A DNA stretch of 64,000 nt from Planctomycetota bacterium (GTDB lineage Bacteria > Planctomycetota > Planctomycetia > Planctomycetales > Planctomycetaceae). Below are positions 8,434-17,402 of this stretch, one piece after another. The position numbers and the translations under genes are program-made. Numbering within the stretch: position 1 is the first letter of the stretch; the number at the start of each line of letters is the position of its first letter. The notes below the pieces were generated by a model, which saw only the letters and a program-made list of their open reading frames with translations, had not been told where the DNA came from and searched no databases. The stretch spans positions 1 to 64,000 of the forward strand of contig VGZH01000002.1 of assembly GCA_016872645.1 (NCBI GenBank), given 5' to 3'.

Positions 8434-9790
8434 TCTCCGAACTTTTCGAGCCGCCTCGATGCAGGAGGCGATGCGAATCATGCGTCGTGAACTTGGCGAG
8501 GACGCGGTTGTCGTCAACACGCGATCAATCGTTCAACGGCGAGCTTTGCCGTTTTTGCGAGCCAAGTGCGAAGTCGAAGTTACGGCCCGAAATGGCGGCC
8601 GATCGAAACCAACCCGACGCGCCAGCCAGGGATCGGCGGCGTCTATTGTGGAAGACCACTCGCTGACGCGTCGTGCTGGCGGAGCGGAAGAATCTCGCGT
8701 CTTGTCACCTTTGCAACTGGCTGAGCATCTGGAGCGTGAGTTGCTCGAACCGAATTCCTTCGCACCCAGCGACAGCGGCATCGAACTCAGCCCCAGTCTC
8801 GAACAATTGATCACCGCACCGATTCCCAAATCAAACAGTCGAAAGCCTGACGTCGCGCACTCGGACAAAACGAATATCCCAGCGCTGTCACAGACACATT
8901 TGCCGGGCCAACTCGATGAACGGCTGAATTCGATTCAACGGATGCTCGAAAGTTTGAACAAGTCGCGACATCTCGGCGGCGACAGCGAAGTGCCCCCAGA
9001 GCTATTTCAGCTCTACACCGAATTGCTCGACAGCGATGTGGAAGAGGAGACCGCCCGCGACTTGATCTTCAGAGTTCGCCGGCATGTGAAACCAGAGCAA
9101 CTTCACGACCACGACTACTGCAAGTCGCTGCTGACAGGCCTCGTCGAATCCGATTTCCGCACTGCGTCGCCAATCAAGCCGACTCCCGGCCGTCGCCGAA
9201 TTGTGGCGCTCGTTGGACCAACTGGCGTCGGCAAGACAACGACGATTGCGAAATTGGCTGCCAATTTTCGGCTGCGCGATGGAATCAAAATCGGGCTGGT
9301 CACCGTCGATACGTTCCGCGTCGCGGCGGTCGAACAACTCCGTACGTATGCCGAGATCATCGACTTGCCGATGAAGGTCGTCACCAGCCCACTCGAAATG
9401 CGTCGAGCGTTGGACGAACTCGTCGGACTGGATCTGATCCTGATCGACACTGGCGGACGCAGCCCGCGTGACGAACTGAAGATTCAAGAACTCAAGTCGC
9501 TGCTGGCGGAAGCACAGGCGGATGAAGTGCATTTGGTGCTCAGCTTGACGGCAGGCGTCAGCAGCCTGCGCGCCGCCTGTGAGAAGTTTGCGAGCACGAA
9601 CACGACCGCATTGATCCTGACCAAGTTGGACGAGGCGGCTGGGATGGGTTCGCTCTTGACGGCCGCTCGCAAACTGCCCCTGCCAGTGAGCTATCTGACG
9701 ACCGGACAAGACGTGCCGGATGACATCGAATGCGCGAACGCCAGCCGCATGGCTCGGCTGGTGCTGGGACAAGAGAAACTCGAGCCGTAG
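8426..9790 (+). CDS. flhF: Flagellar SRP-type GTPase FlhF
   Basis: SRP-family GTPase that sets flagellar position and number with FlhG. The 454 residues divide into a basic N-terminal B domain (starting MPDLRTFRAASMQEAMRIMR), a helical N domain, and the G domain from about residue 258. G1 is LVGPTGVGKTTTIAK near 261, the DTFR motif (VDTFRVAAVEQL) lies near 293, G3 is LIDTGG near 338, and G4 is LTKLDE near 400. All nucleotide-binding motifs are intact. The start overlaps the end of flhA by 8 bp and flhG starts 9 bp downstream, the common flhA-flhF-flhG order. Confidence 0.96.
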   Translation: MPDLRTFRAASMQEAMRIMRRELGEDAVVVNTRSIVQRRALPFLRAKCEVEVTARNGGRSKPTRRASQGSAASIVEDHSLTRRAGGAEESRVLSPLQLAEHLERELLEPNSFAPSDSGIELSPSLEQLITAPIPKSNSRKPDVAHSDKTNIPALSQTHLPGQLDERLNSIQRMLESLNKSRHLGGDSEVPPELFQLYTELLDSDVEEETARDLIFRVRRHVKPEQLHDHDYCKSLLTGLVESDFRTASPIKPTPGRRRIVALVGPTGVGKTTTIAKLAANFRLRDGIKIGLVTVDTFRVAAVEQLRTYAEIIDLPMKVVTSPLEMRRALDELVGLDLILIDTGGRSPRDELKIQELKSLLAEAQADEVHLVLSLTAGVSSLRAACEKFASTNTTALILTKLDEAAGMGSLLTAARKLPLPVSYLTTGQDVPDDIECANASRMARLVLGQEKLEP

Positions 9791-9798
9791 CCATCTCA

Positions 9799-10632
9799 AT
9801 GCGTGACCAAGCTTCCACTCTGCGAAATCTCATCCAACGCCGCTCGACCGATGCGCCGACTTCGGAAAGCGAGGGTGCGCGGATTGTCGTGTTCACGAGT
9901 GGCAAAGGGGGCGTTGGCAAATCGAACCTCGCCCTCAATCTCGCTGTCGCGATGGCCCAAGCGGGATCGCGAGTTTGTTTGCTGGACGCAAATCCGGGAT
10001 CAAGCAACATCGACCTGCTATGCGGATTGAACTGCTATTGGAACGTCGGACATGTGCTCACCGGCGCGAAGTCGCTTGGAGAAGTGATTCTGAAAGGACC
10101 GGCTGGGATCAATATCGTGTCGGGGGCCAGTGGTCTGTTGGAATTCGCAGCGTCACAAGACTTGGCTCGACAATTCGCCACCCTGGAAAGGGCCTACGAA
10201 GTTTTGCTCATTGATGCCGGGAACGGCCTGTCGGAAAGCACACGGCGGTTTGCGAGCGTCGCTGACCTGACGTTTTTGGTGACGACTCCGGAACCGACCG
10301 CCATTGCGGATGCGTATGCCACGCTCAAAGCCTGGCAAGGGAACGTGTTAGCGATGCCGGAGGTGCTGGTGAATCGAGCGGGGTCGACGGCTCAGGCGAG
10401 GCAGATTCTGGATCGTTTCTCGCAGACCGTCGAAATGTTTCTGCGCTGTCCAGCACCCTCTGGTTGCTGGGTTGCAGAGGACTCTGCCGTCGCACTTGCG
10501 GTTGCCGCGCGACGGCCGTTTGTCGAAGCAGTTCCGGACGGCGCAGCCACTCGCGATGTGCGATCGATCGCAAAGCGACTGCTCGCTGGTGCGAGACCCG
10601 TCCGGACTCAGACACTGCTGGAACGACTTTAA
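9799..10632 (+). CDS. flhG: MinD-like ATPase FlhG (FleN)
   Basis: ParA/MinD-type ATPase that limits flagellar number and stimulates the FlhF GTPase. The 277-residue protein opens with MRDQASTLRNL, matching the DQAxxLR activator helix that binds FlhF in characterised FlhG proteins. The deviant Walker A is TSGKGGVGKSN near residue 32, and the Walker B-like strand is LLIDAGNGL. The ATG at 9799 is chosen because it places the DQA motif at the N-terminus; an in-frame start at 9730 would lie inside flhF. There is a loosely positioned C-terminal amphipathic region, as expected for membrane contact. Confidence 0.93.
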   Translation: MRDQASTLRNLIQRRSTDAPTSESEGARIVVFTSGKGGVGKSNLALNLAVAMAQAGSRVCLLDANPGSSNIDLLCGLNCYWNVGHVLTGAKSLGEVILKGPAGINIVSGASGLLEFAASQDLARQFATLERAYEVLLIDAGNGLSESTRRFASVADLTFLVTTPEPTAIADAYATLKAWQGNVLAMPEVLVNRAGSTAQARQILDRFSQTVEMFLRCPAPSGCWVAEDSAVALAVAARRPFVEAVPDGAATRDVRSIAKRLLAGARPVRTQTLLERL

Positions 10633-10824
10633 CGATTAGGAAATTTGTAGCGAAAAGATTCAAGAACACTCCCTCAGTTTACCGATCTGATTAAAGAAGT
10701 TGGTGCCAATCCTGCGCCTGAATAGTTCGCCGGATGTCGCCACTTCGTCCCACCTCATCGTTCGGACTTGCTCCGAAACCTGCCACACCCATCGACTCTG
10801 GATTGACCCACGGAGGGTTTTGTC

Positions 10825-11607
10825 ATGTCGCTTACGAAGCTCACGGAAGAACAACTCACCGAAGTTTGGACCGACTACAAGAAGGACCAATCGGATGTCA
10901 CTCTTCGCAACACGCTGATGGAACGCTACCTGCCTCTGGTGCGGTACAACGCCGAGCGAGTTTGGGCCAAGCTACCGGATGGCGTCGATCTGAATGACTT
11001 GATTTCCGCTGGAGTGTTCGGACTGATGGACGCCATCGAAGCGTTCGACATGGGTCGCGGCGTGAAGTTTGAAACCTACTGTGTGCCGCGCATCCGTGGT
11101 GCGATGCTTGACGAACTCCGGACGATGGACTGGGTGCCGCGGCTCGTTCGCAGCAAGGCGAGCAAACTGGAAGCCGCTCGCAAGCAGGCCGAGATGGAAC
11201 TCGGCTACCCGCCGTCTGATGCCGACATCGCCGCCAAGCTGCAAATCTCGGCCGAGGAATACGACCGACTGAAGGCCGAAGCCAGTGCGGTGAATCTCGT
11301 CAGCCTCAATAAGAAGTGGTATGAGACCGACAGCTACAAAGATATCCGTGAGGTGGACATCCTCGAAGATCAGAAGGGCGAAGATCCGACGAACGGCATT
11401 CAAAAACGGGACGTGATGAAGCTGGTCACGAAGGGCCTCAACCGCAACGAGCGGCTGATCATCATCCTGTACTACTACGAAGAGCTGACGATGAAAGAAA
11501 TCGGCAACACGCTGGGACTCTCGGAGTCCCGCGTCAGCCAGATGCACTCCAGCATCGTCGCCCGATTGAAAGACCAACTCGGTCGCCGCCGGCCGGAGTT
11601 CGGGTAA
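10825..11607 (+). CDS. fliA: RNA polymerase sigma factor FliA/WhiG (sigma-28)
   Basis: Alternative sigma factor for late flagellar genes; 260 residues, usual for the family. Region 2 is visible as RYNAERVWAKLPDGVDLNDLISAG and FDMGRGVKFETYCVPRIRG, a typical sigma-28 sequence. Region 3 (ELGYPPSDADIAAKL) and region 4 (EELTMKEIGNTLGLSESRVSQ) follow. ATG 10825 has GGAGG 8 bp upstream. It sits 192 bp after flhG; that gap probably holds its own promoter or leader. No anti-sigma factor FlgM was recognised next to it. Confidence 0.95.
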   Translation: MSLTKLTEEQLTEVWTDYKKDQSDVTLRNTLMERYLPLVRYNAERVWAKLPDGVDLNDLISAGVFGLMDAIEAFDMGRGVKFETYCVPRIRGAMLDELRTMDWVPRLVRSKASKLEAARKQAEMELGYPPSDADIAAKLQISAEEYDRLKAEASAVNLVSLNKKWYETDSYKDIREVDILEDQKGEDPTNGIQKRDVMKLVTKGLNRNERLIIILYYYEELTMKEIGNTLGLSESRVSQMHSSIVARLKDQLGRRRPEFG

Positions 11608-11655
11608 GTGTCGGACCGGGTTCGGAAGAATTTCGCCTTTGGAAAGGTCTCGGCC

Positions 11656-12456
11656 ATGCCCTCTGCTCTGGCCGCAAAATTGCGGAATCGAATGTTCGGC
11701 GAAAAGCCGACCAGCGTGTCGGTTTATCACGATCTGATCGCCAGAGCGGTCGAGCCTGGCATGACCGTGCTGGATGTCGGTTGTGGTCGAGGCACGCTCT
11801 CGCCGTACCCGTGGCATCATCACCCCAACATCAAACTTTGGGGGATCGATCCCGATCCGACTGCTGCAGAGAATCCGCATCTCGAATCATTCACGCTTCT
11901 GACGGACGATCCGAATTGGCAGATTCCCAGCAGCACCGTCGATCTGGCCATCGCCCGTTACGTGCTGGAGCACGTCACTGACCCGACGGCTTTTTTCCGA
12001 AATCTCTCGCGTGTCCTCAAGCCGGGCGGAAAGTTTTTGTTTCTCACTCCCAACTTCTGGCACCCTGCGATGATCGCTTCGCACTGGATGCCCTACGGAC
12101 TCAAACAACGGATCCTCGCGCTGACCAAGCGCGCTGATCCACATGATGTCTTCCCGACCTGTTACCTGCTGAACTCGGCGGCTGCGTTGAAGTCCGCCGC
12201 TCAGCGGTGCGGATTGGATGTGACGGATTTGCAAACTCGCGAAATTCAGCCCTGCGGTTATCTCGACTTCAGCGTGTTCGGCTACATCGCCTCATGTTCG
12301 TATTTCGCAACCATGCGAGCCACCGGCTTACAACGATTCTTCGGCATGTCGATGACCGGAGTACTGACGAAGCCGATCTCAGCGACTGCCCGAAACGTGA
12401 CACCTCAGCCAACGAACGCCGTTTCTGATTGGCATTCCTTGGGAGCGACGACGTGA
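11656..12456 (+). CDS. Class I SAM-dependent methyltransferase
   Basis: Small-molecule or lipid methyltransferase of the Methyltransf_11/25 type. The SAM-binding motif VLDVGCGRGTL lies at about residues 38-48, an acidic residue follows in WGIDPDP, and the later motif LKPGGKFLFLTPN is intact. ATG 11656 has GGAAAGG 8 bp upstream; a GTG at 11608 directly after the fliA stop is an alternative and would add 16 residues. The substrate is unknown. Position right after fliA could mean co-transcription with the flagellar genes, but nothing in the protein links it to motility. Confidence 0.85.
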   Translation: MPSALAAKLRNRMFGEKPTSVSVYHDLIARAVEPGMTVLDVGCGRGTLSPYPWHHHPNIKLWGIDPDPTAAENPHLESFTLLTDDPNWQIPSSTVDLAIARYVLEHVTDPTAFFRNLSRVLKPGGKFLFLTPNFWHPAMIASHWMPYGLKQRILALTKRADPHDVFPTCYLLNSAAALKSAAQRCGLDVTDLQTREIQPCGYLDFSVFGYIASCSYFATMRATGLQRFFGMSMTGVLTKPISATARNVTPQPTNAVSDWHSLGATT

Positions 12457-12683
12457 CCACGAATTGCCCGCGTTGGTGTGCCTGCCTCTTGACGATCCTC
12501 TGCGTGACAACGCTAAGCGGTTGTTTCGGGACGGCAAGGTTCCCGGCACTGGCTCGTAAAAACAGCTCCGAAACCTGCGTGCAACCGCTGAAGAAGACCG
12601 CCGCCCGCAGTCCCCAAAAATCGACGCATCCCTCGGCCATCGTCGACGCAAACCTGCCACGTGAGATCGACCGCTTTCATTGA
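12453..12683 (+). CDS. Small putative lipoprotein
   Basis: A 76-residue reading frame starting at a GTG that overlaps the methyltransferase stop by 4 bp (GTGA), which suggests translational coupling. Its N-terminus has a hydrophobic stretch ending in LSGCF, a lipobox, after about 25 residues, so it would be exported and lipidated. The mature part is about 50 residues, basic and Ser/Pro-rich, with one further Cys. No family recognised. It is also possible that this is the remnant of a longer lipoprotein gene. Confidence 0.55.
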   Translation: MTTNCPRWCACLLTILCVTTLSGCFGTARFPALARKNSSETCVQPLKKTAARSPQKSTHPSAIVDANLPREIDRFH

Positions 12684-12703
12684 GCTGAGATCCTGCGATC
12701 CGG

Positions 12704-13186
12704 TCAAACGCCCAGGGAGCGGCGTTTTTCCATGATGAATGGCAAGTGGTGCGGAATGTGCCCGGTGATGCGTTCGAGGAACGTCCGCAACGTCAGCGGC
12801 CCCGCTTCGCTGTGCCGGCCGACTCGCTGAAAGTCGGAGTCCGCAACCGTTCGCAGGATCGTCGCCATCTGTTTGCGGACGCACTCGATCAGGCAGAGTT
12901 CTGTCTCGAGATTACGCTCCTGATATGCCAGCTTGGCCGCGAACTTGTCGGGATCGCCACCGAACAGTGTCGGCTCATTCTCCGCAAGAATGCGTTTCAT
13001 CCGGTCGCCATACACCGGCTCAAAGTCAGCAAGATGAGCGACGACTTGGAGAGTGCTCCACTTGCCGGCGATCGGCCGAGCCGTCAGTTGCTCGCGCGTC
13101 ATCCCCGCTACGGCCTCGCGTAGCAACTTCGGACCTCGCGTGTATTCGTCAATCAACTGTGAATTGCTGAGTTCGGAAAGGTTCAT
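12704..13186 (-). CDS. DinB/YfiT-like metal-binding protein
   Basis: Four-helix-bundle protein of the DinB_2 family, 160 residues, a normal length. Metal-ligand candidates are the His in VAHLADFE (about residue 50) and the HIPHH cluster in the last helix (about 142-146), the usual three-His arrangement. Members include thiol-dependent transferases (bacillithiol or mycothiol type), but the actual reaction is not determinable here. It is transcribed towards the flagellar block, and repeat D1 lies directly upstream. Confidence 0.85.
   Translation of the reverse strand: MNLSELSNSQLIDEYTRGPKLLREAVAGMTREQLTARPIAGKWSTLQVVAHLADFEPVYGDRMKRILAENEPTLFGGDPDKFAAKLAYQERNLETELCLIECVRKQMATILRTVADSDFQRVGRHSEAGPLTLRTFLERITGHIPHHLPFIMEKRRSLGV
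12706..12730 (+). terminator. Possible rho-independent terminator
   Basis: AAACGCC and GGCGTTT can pair around an 8-base loop, followed by T residues, 22 bp after the small lipoprotein stop. It overlaps the last codons of the convergent DinB-like gene, so chance is not excluded. Confidence 0.4.
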
Positions 13187-13225
13187 CGGCAGGCTCCTGA
13201 TTCGTGGAAGGATCGATTCACAAAG

Positions 13226-13315
13226 TAACCCGAAGCGTCAGCGAGGGCGAGCGACGGAAGACTTCTGAATCAGCAGAGTTGGCAGACCGCTCGCACCCGC
13301 TGACGCTTCGGGTTA
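13226..13315. repeat. Family D inverted repeat, copy D1
   Basis: TAACCCGAAGCGTCAGCG (from 13226) and its inverse CGCTGACGCTTCGGGTTA (to 13315) bracket a spacer of about 50 bases. A second, more diverged copy lies at 29390-29481. It fills the gap between the divergent DinB-like and aminotransferase genes. Confidence 0.85.
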
Positions 13316-13355
13316 ATTTTCTTCTGACTCACTTTCACCAGCCAGCGAGCATCCG

Positions 13356-14522
13356 ATGCCGATCTCCGACGAGTGGTCCTTTCCCGAAGGCACGATCTAT
13401 TTGAATCACGGTTCGTTCGGTCCATCGCCGCGTTGCGTGCGTGAGGCTCGGAATGCATGGACGGAGAAGCTCGAACGGCAGCCGATGGATTTCTTCTTAC
13501 GGCAAATGGAATCGGAGCTGGACCACGCCGCTGAGAAGCTCGGCCAACTGATCGGCGCGGAGGGGAACGATCTGCTGTTCTGCGACAACGCGACGGTCGC
13601 GATGAACATCGTCGCCGACAGCTTTCCGTTGCAACCGGGAGACGAAGTCCTCTTCACCAATCAAGAATACGGCGCGGTCATGCGCATCTGGCGGAGAGCC
13701 TGTGATCGGTCTCAGGCCAAAATCGTTGTGCAACCGCTGCCGCGACCAATCATCTCGGCGGAGCAACAAGTCGCCGCACTGATGGCGGGCGTCACCGAGC
13801 GAACGAAGTTGATCGTCGTCAGTCACATCACGTCGCAAACGGCGGTGATTTTTCCCATCGAAGCCATCTGCCGCGAGGCGGCGAAGCGTGGCGTCAAGGT
13901 TTGCGTCGATGGGCCACATGCTCTGGCGATGGTGGAGATGAATCTGCGTCGGCTGGGCTGCGACTTCTACTGCGCGAGTTGCCACAAATGGTTGAGCGCT
14001 CCCTTTGGCAGCGGCTTTTTGTACGTCGCTAAGCGGTATCAACAGCTGCTCTCGCCGCCAGTGATGAGTTGGGGCGGCAGTGTCGCCGGCCGTCCGGCTC
14101 ACTGGCAGGACGAATTCCGTTGGCTGGGGACACGCGATCCGGCTCCGTTCTTGGCGGTGCCCAGCGCGATCGAGTTTCTCGACCGCTTTGGCTGCGAAAC
14201 ATTTCGCGAACAGACTCACGAACTGGCGAAATACGCTCGGCAGCGAATCAGCGAACTGACCGGTTTGGAACCGGCCATGCCGGACAGCCGCGAGTGGTAC
14301 GGATCGATGATCGCGCTGCCGCTGCCACCGACAGAGGCTCCCAATCAGGGGATTCGCGATCAGTTGCAGACTCCGTTGTGGGAGAAATTTGGCATCGAAG
14401 TCCCGATCATCCATTGGCACGGCGAACGGCTGATTCGGGTCTCGTGTCATCTCTACAGCACGCGCGAGCACATCGACCGGCTGATCGAAGCGCTGCGAGA
14501 TTTTGGAATCGGACGGTCTTGA
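13356..14522 (+). CDS. Class V aminotransferase-fold PLP enzyme (isopenicillin N epimerase-like)
   Basis: PLP-dependent enzyme of fold type I, 388 residues. It starts with the family-typical IYLNHGSFGPSP. The PLP-lysine motif is CASCHKWLSAPFGSGFLY (Lys at about 214), preceded by the Asp of VCVDGPHAL. Relatives in this branch include isopenicillin N epimerase-like proteins, cysteine desulfurase-like proteins and kynureninase-like enzymes, so the reaction stays open. The N-terminus is well placed at 13356. No clear operon partner; the next 440 bases hold no gene. Confidence 0.88.
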   Translation: MPISDEWSFPEGTIYLNHGSFGPSPRCVREARNAWTEKLERQPMDFFLRQMESELDHAAEKLGQLIGAEGNDLLFCDNATVAMNIVADSFPLQPGDEVLFTNQEYGAVMRIWRRACDRSQAKIVVQPLPRPIISAEQQVAALMAGVTERTKLIVVSHITSQTAVIFPIEAICREAAKRGVKVCVDGPHALAMVEMNLRRLGCDFYCASCHKWLSAPFGSGFLYVAKRYQQLLSPPVMSWGGSVAGRPAHWQDEFRWLGTRDPAPFLAVPSAIEFLDRFGCETFREQTHELAKYARQRISELTGLEPAMPDSREWYGSMIALPLPPTEAPNQGIRDQLQTPLWEKFGIEVPIIHWHGERLIRVSCHLYSTREHIDRLIEALRDFGIGRS

Positions 14523-14963
14523 GCTTTCAGCAACGCCCACTAGGGCTGGCTCGCACAGCCGAGGCAATGATGGCTGACCATCTGCCCGGTGTTGAGAATG
14601 GTTCCAACGCTGCAGTTGGGCTTCGTGCCAAGGTCCAGCAAGGTGCCAACCGAAGCGTTGGCTCATTCGAAGGGTTCAGCGTGGATCACGACCTGATGGT
14701 TGGCCGACCGGGTCGGGTGTGGGGAGGCGAGCGGTCGGATGGGGGACTGGCGGGAGCCCTCGGAATTGGCAAGAAGCGGAGTTGTCCGTCCGCGTCGCCG
14801 CAATCCACTTGAACGGGTCCGCAGCCGCTCGCGCGTCATCCACCGACTGAGTCAGTTCCGCAAGTTCCATCTGTTCCAAAGAAGTCCGGTTCGGTATGAG
14901 AGAATCCCCAGATGGGAATAGAAGTTCGCCAGCACGTTGAACGCGGCAAGCGTTGAGTCGCAG
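14523..14963. other. Gene-free stretch of about 440 bases
   Basis: No coding frame in either direction shows a credible start, ribosome-binding site or family motif. A 67-residue frame on the minus strand (14676-14879) has a plausible first 30 residues but then turns Pro/Arg-rich, so it may be a fragment of a decayed gene. Confidence 0.5.
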
Positions 14964-16142
14964 TCACGCGAACTCGGTCGAGAGCAATCGTTCCAAGGCG
15001 AATTCGTCCAGATTGAGTTGTCGCTTCAGTTGCTCGTAACGAGCGGGGCTTTCCGGATTCGGCCGATCCGCACGCACGGCTCGCAACAGCAGATTTTTCG
15101 GCGTGTGTTCGAGGTCAATGAACTCGACGATCTGTGTGCGATAACCAACCGTCTCCAACAACGCGGCTCGCAGAGCGTCCGTCGCGAGCGCGGCGAAGCG
15201 TTCCTTCAAAATGCCATGCCTCAACAGGCCCGATAACGAGTCATCGGACAGCAATCCAAAGACCTCGTGCTGACAACAGGGCACCGCCAGGATCACCTTG
15301 GCTTGCCACCGCACCGCTTGAGCGAGCGCGGCATCGGTCGCGGTATCGCAAGCGTGCAGTGACACCGACAAGTCCACAATGCCCGTTGCCAGGTATCCGG
15401 CGATGTCACCGACTTCAAATCGCAAGCCGCGACAACCAAGCTTCTCCGCGATCCGCTGACAATCGGCGACGACCTCGGCCTTCAAGTCGAGGCCGATGAT
15501 CTCGACCTCGCGGCCGCGCAGTTCCGTCAGCAGGTAATGCAGCGCGAACGTCAGGTAACTCTTGCCGCAGCCGAAGTCGATGACGTGCAGCACGCCGGTC
15601 GACGGCAGTTCGGGCAGCACGTCATCAACGAATTCCAGAAACCGATTTACCTGCCGGAACTTCGCCTGCATTGAGGCTTTCACCTGACCTGTCGGAGTCA
15701 TCACCCCAATCTCCGTCAGAAACGGGCAGGGCCGGCCTTCCGGGATCAAGTATTGCTTGCGCCGATCGTGCGTCAGTGGCGGAGCCGACTTCGAGGGCTT
15801 GCGGCGAGTCAATCGCACAACGCCGTCGCGAATCACTCGCGCGGAGAAATCAGCATCCGCCGAGAAAAGGTCACCTTGCTGAAACTGCTGGCCGAGGGCG
15901 TCTGCGATCCGAGTCAGCAGTTCCTTGGCGGTGAGGTTGTGATGAAATTCCTGTTTCGCACGCCGTTCGGCGAGTTGAAAGCGTCGCTCACCCGACAACT
16001 CGATCGGCCGAGCGGTCCATTTGGTCGCACCTGCGGGGTCGCGCGGCTGGCTCAGCACGACACCCCAACAGGCATCATCCCTCAACGAGTCACGCAGCAG
16101 ATCAAGGAATTCCGTCAGCGAACATTCACGGGAAGCGGGCAC
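14964..16142 (-). CDS. SAM-dependent methyltransferase (Methyltransf_32-like)
   Basis: A 392-residue protein with a variable N-terminal half (about 1-160) and a Rossmann methyltransferase domain. The SAM motif is HVIDFGCGKSYLTFALHYLL, followed by IIGLDLK, and LHACDTATDAAL is the conserved motif of the Methyltransf_32 family, whose members include rRNA/tRNA-linked methyltransferases. The GTG start at 16142 has GGAG 8 bp upstream; a TTG at 16160 is an alternative without such a site. It overlaps the end of the zinc-ribbon gene by 28 bp, so the two are probably one operon. Confidence 0.83.
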   Translation of the reverse strand: MPASRECSLTEFLDLLRDSLRDDACWGVVLSQPRDPAGATKWTARPIELSGERRFQLAERRAKQEFHHNLTAKELLTRIADALGQQFQQGDLFSADADFSARVIRDGVVRLTRRKPSKSAPPLTHDRRKQYLIPEGRPCPFLTEIGVMTPTGQVKASMQAKFRQVNRFLEFVDDVLPELPSTGVLHVIDFGCGKSYLTFALHYLLTELRGREVEIIGLDLKAEVVADCQRIAEKLGCRGLRFEVGDIAGYLATGIVDLSVSLHACDTATDAALAQAVRWQAKVILAVPCCQHEVFGLLSDDSLSGLLRHGILKERFAALATDALRAALLETVGYRTQIVEFIDLEHTPKNLLLRAVRADRPNPESPARYEQLKRQLNLDEFALERLLSTEFA

Positions 16143-16735
16143 GCTGTTGTCTCCAACCAAGTTTGTAGGGCACGATCTCCATCACGATCACGCATCGCAA
16201 GCCGTTCTGGCCATGAAAACGTGTTCGGTCGGATCAATTCCCACTGACCGCGTGGCCGCCGCCACGTGGCAATCGTTCCGCGCGACCAAAACAGAATTCC
16301 CGGATCAGATTGCAGCAACTCTGCCAACGCAAGCGAATCGTGGCCAACCAACTCGCCTGGTCGATGTTCGCACGCAAAACGAGCTTCCCGATCGCAGCCG
16401 CTCAACCGTGACCACCAACCACCAAACCATCGGCGAAGTCCCTTGGATGACATTGTTCCCTTCGCACGCTTGTCGTCGGTAAACACGATCACTCGCGACT
16501 CGCATGGCACAAACAGCAACCCGTTGGATGTCGCCCAAAGCCGGCCCTGCTTCGGAAAGTCGCCATGCTGCATCTCCGCCTCACCGAGTAATCCCCGCAG
16601 TTCTCCGATTTTGGAGGCCACCGCCTCTAAAGAGGGATCGGGAATCGCGAGATCAAGCGACCCGGCACATACGGGACAACGACCCTCAACCGGCTCGCGC
16701 CACTGGCAACATTCAGGACACAACAACAACGTCAT
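16115..16735 (-). CDS. Zinc-ribbon protein of unknown function
   Basis: 206 residues. The N-terminus carries a zinc ribbon, CPEC (about residues 6-9) and CPVC (about 20-23). The rest contains [22 protein letters not shown] and a Trp-rich C-terminal half but no motif I recognise. ATG 16735 has GGAG 9 bp upstream and sits right before the zinc ribbon. Its 3' end overlaps the methyltransferase gene, which suggests co-expression. Its start codon overlaps, on the opposite strand, the start codon of the next gene. Confidence 0.72.
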   Translation of the reverse strand: MTLLLCPECCQWREPVEGRCPVCAGSLDLAIPDPSLEAVASKIGELRGLLGEAEMQHGDFPKQGRLWATSNGLLFVPCESRVIVFTDDKRAKGTMSSKGLRRWFGGWWSRLSGCDREARFACEHRPGELVGHDSLALAELLQSDPGILFWSRGTIATWRRPRGQWELIRPNTFSWPERLAMRDRDGDRALQTWLETTACPLPVNVR

Positions 16736-17324
16736 GAAAGCGACTCCGTCCCGCACCGCTTGCGATCGACCGGCAGACTCACTCTATTGCCGCCGAACCT
16801 CCCCCAGCAAACGACCCCCGAACCGCCTCGTGCTCGATCACCCCCCCACGATCATCGTCGTCCACCGCCGCGAGAACCGCAGCAAATGTTCGGTCGAGCC
16901 GCTGCGCGAGCGCGATGAGTTCCTCTTCTGGACCTACCCCGATGACGGTCCTGAATCTCTGGAGGGCTACGTCCGACTTGGCATTGGCGGGCCGCTAATC
17001 AGCGACGCGGATCGAAACAGCGGGCTGCTCGTCATCGACGGCACCTGGCGACTCGCCGAACGCATGGAGAAGAAGTACGCACACCTGCCGGTCCGTAGCC
17101 TACCGCCCTGTCACACCGCGTACCCGCGGGTCTCCAAAGTCTTCGACGACCCGGCCGCCGGACTCGCGACGATCGAAGCCATCCATCTCGCGTATCACCT
17201 TCTCGGCCGAGACACCTCGACCTTGCTGGACCACTACCGCTGGCGCGACGAGTTCCTGCAAAAGAACACCAAACTCCTCCAGACGAAATTTTCTGTCCCC
17301 ATTCGCGGAGTTTCGCAGAGATAA
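16734..17324 (+). CDS. TDD-superfamily (TSR3/DTW-like) aminocarboxypropyltransferase-like protein
   Basis: 196 residues from the ATG at 16734. The core has [18 protein letters not shown], then [12 protein letters not shown] (the DTW-like motif), [14 protein letters not shown], and [17 protein letters not shown]. These are the signature blocks of the TDD superfamily, which holds Tsr3 (rRNA m1-acp3-Psi) and bacterial DTW enzymes (tRNA acp3U). Both transfer the 3-amino-3-carboxypropyl group of SAM to RNA. The true start may be the GTG at 16830, which begins only four residues before the conserved core; the 32 residues before it are Arg/Ser/Pro-rich. Family placement rests on motifs only. Confidence 0.7.
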   Translation: MKATPSRTACDRPADSLYCRRTSPSKRPPNRLVLDHPPTIIVVHRRENRSKCSVEPLRERDEFLFWTYPDDGPESLEGYVRLGIGGPLISDADRNSGLLVIDGTWRLAERMEKKYAHLPVRSLPPCHTAYPRVSKVFDDPAAGLATIEAIHLAYHLLGRDTSTLLDHYRWRDEFLQKNTKLLQTKFSVPIRGVSQR

Positions 17325-17402
17325 GAGGTCCAAACTTGTTCGAGAAGAACGCAGGGAAACGCTAATCTCCGCTCATTCTCGCTCATGAAACAGGGCTCTC
17401 GT

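Noticed and set aside
14676-14879. A 67-residue minus-strand frame in the 14.5-15.0 kb gap.
   Set aside because: TTG start, poor later sequence, and no homology I can recognise; it may be a remnant.
16266-16733. Extension of the TSR3-like gene upstream to 16266.
   Set aside because: The extra part is antisense to the zinc-ribbon gene and is low in family features.
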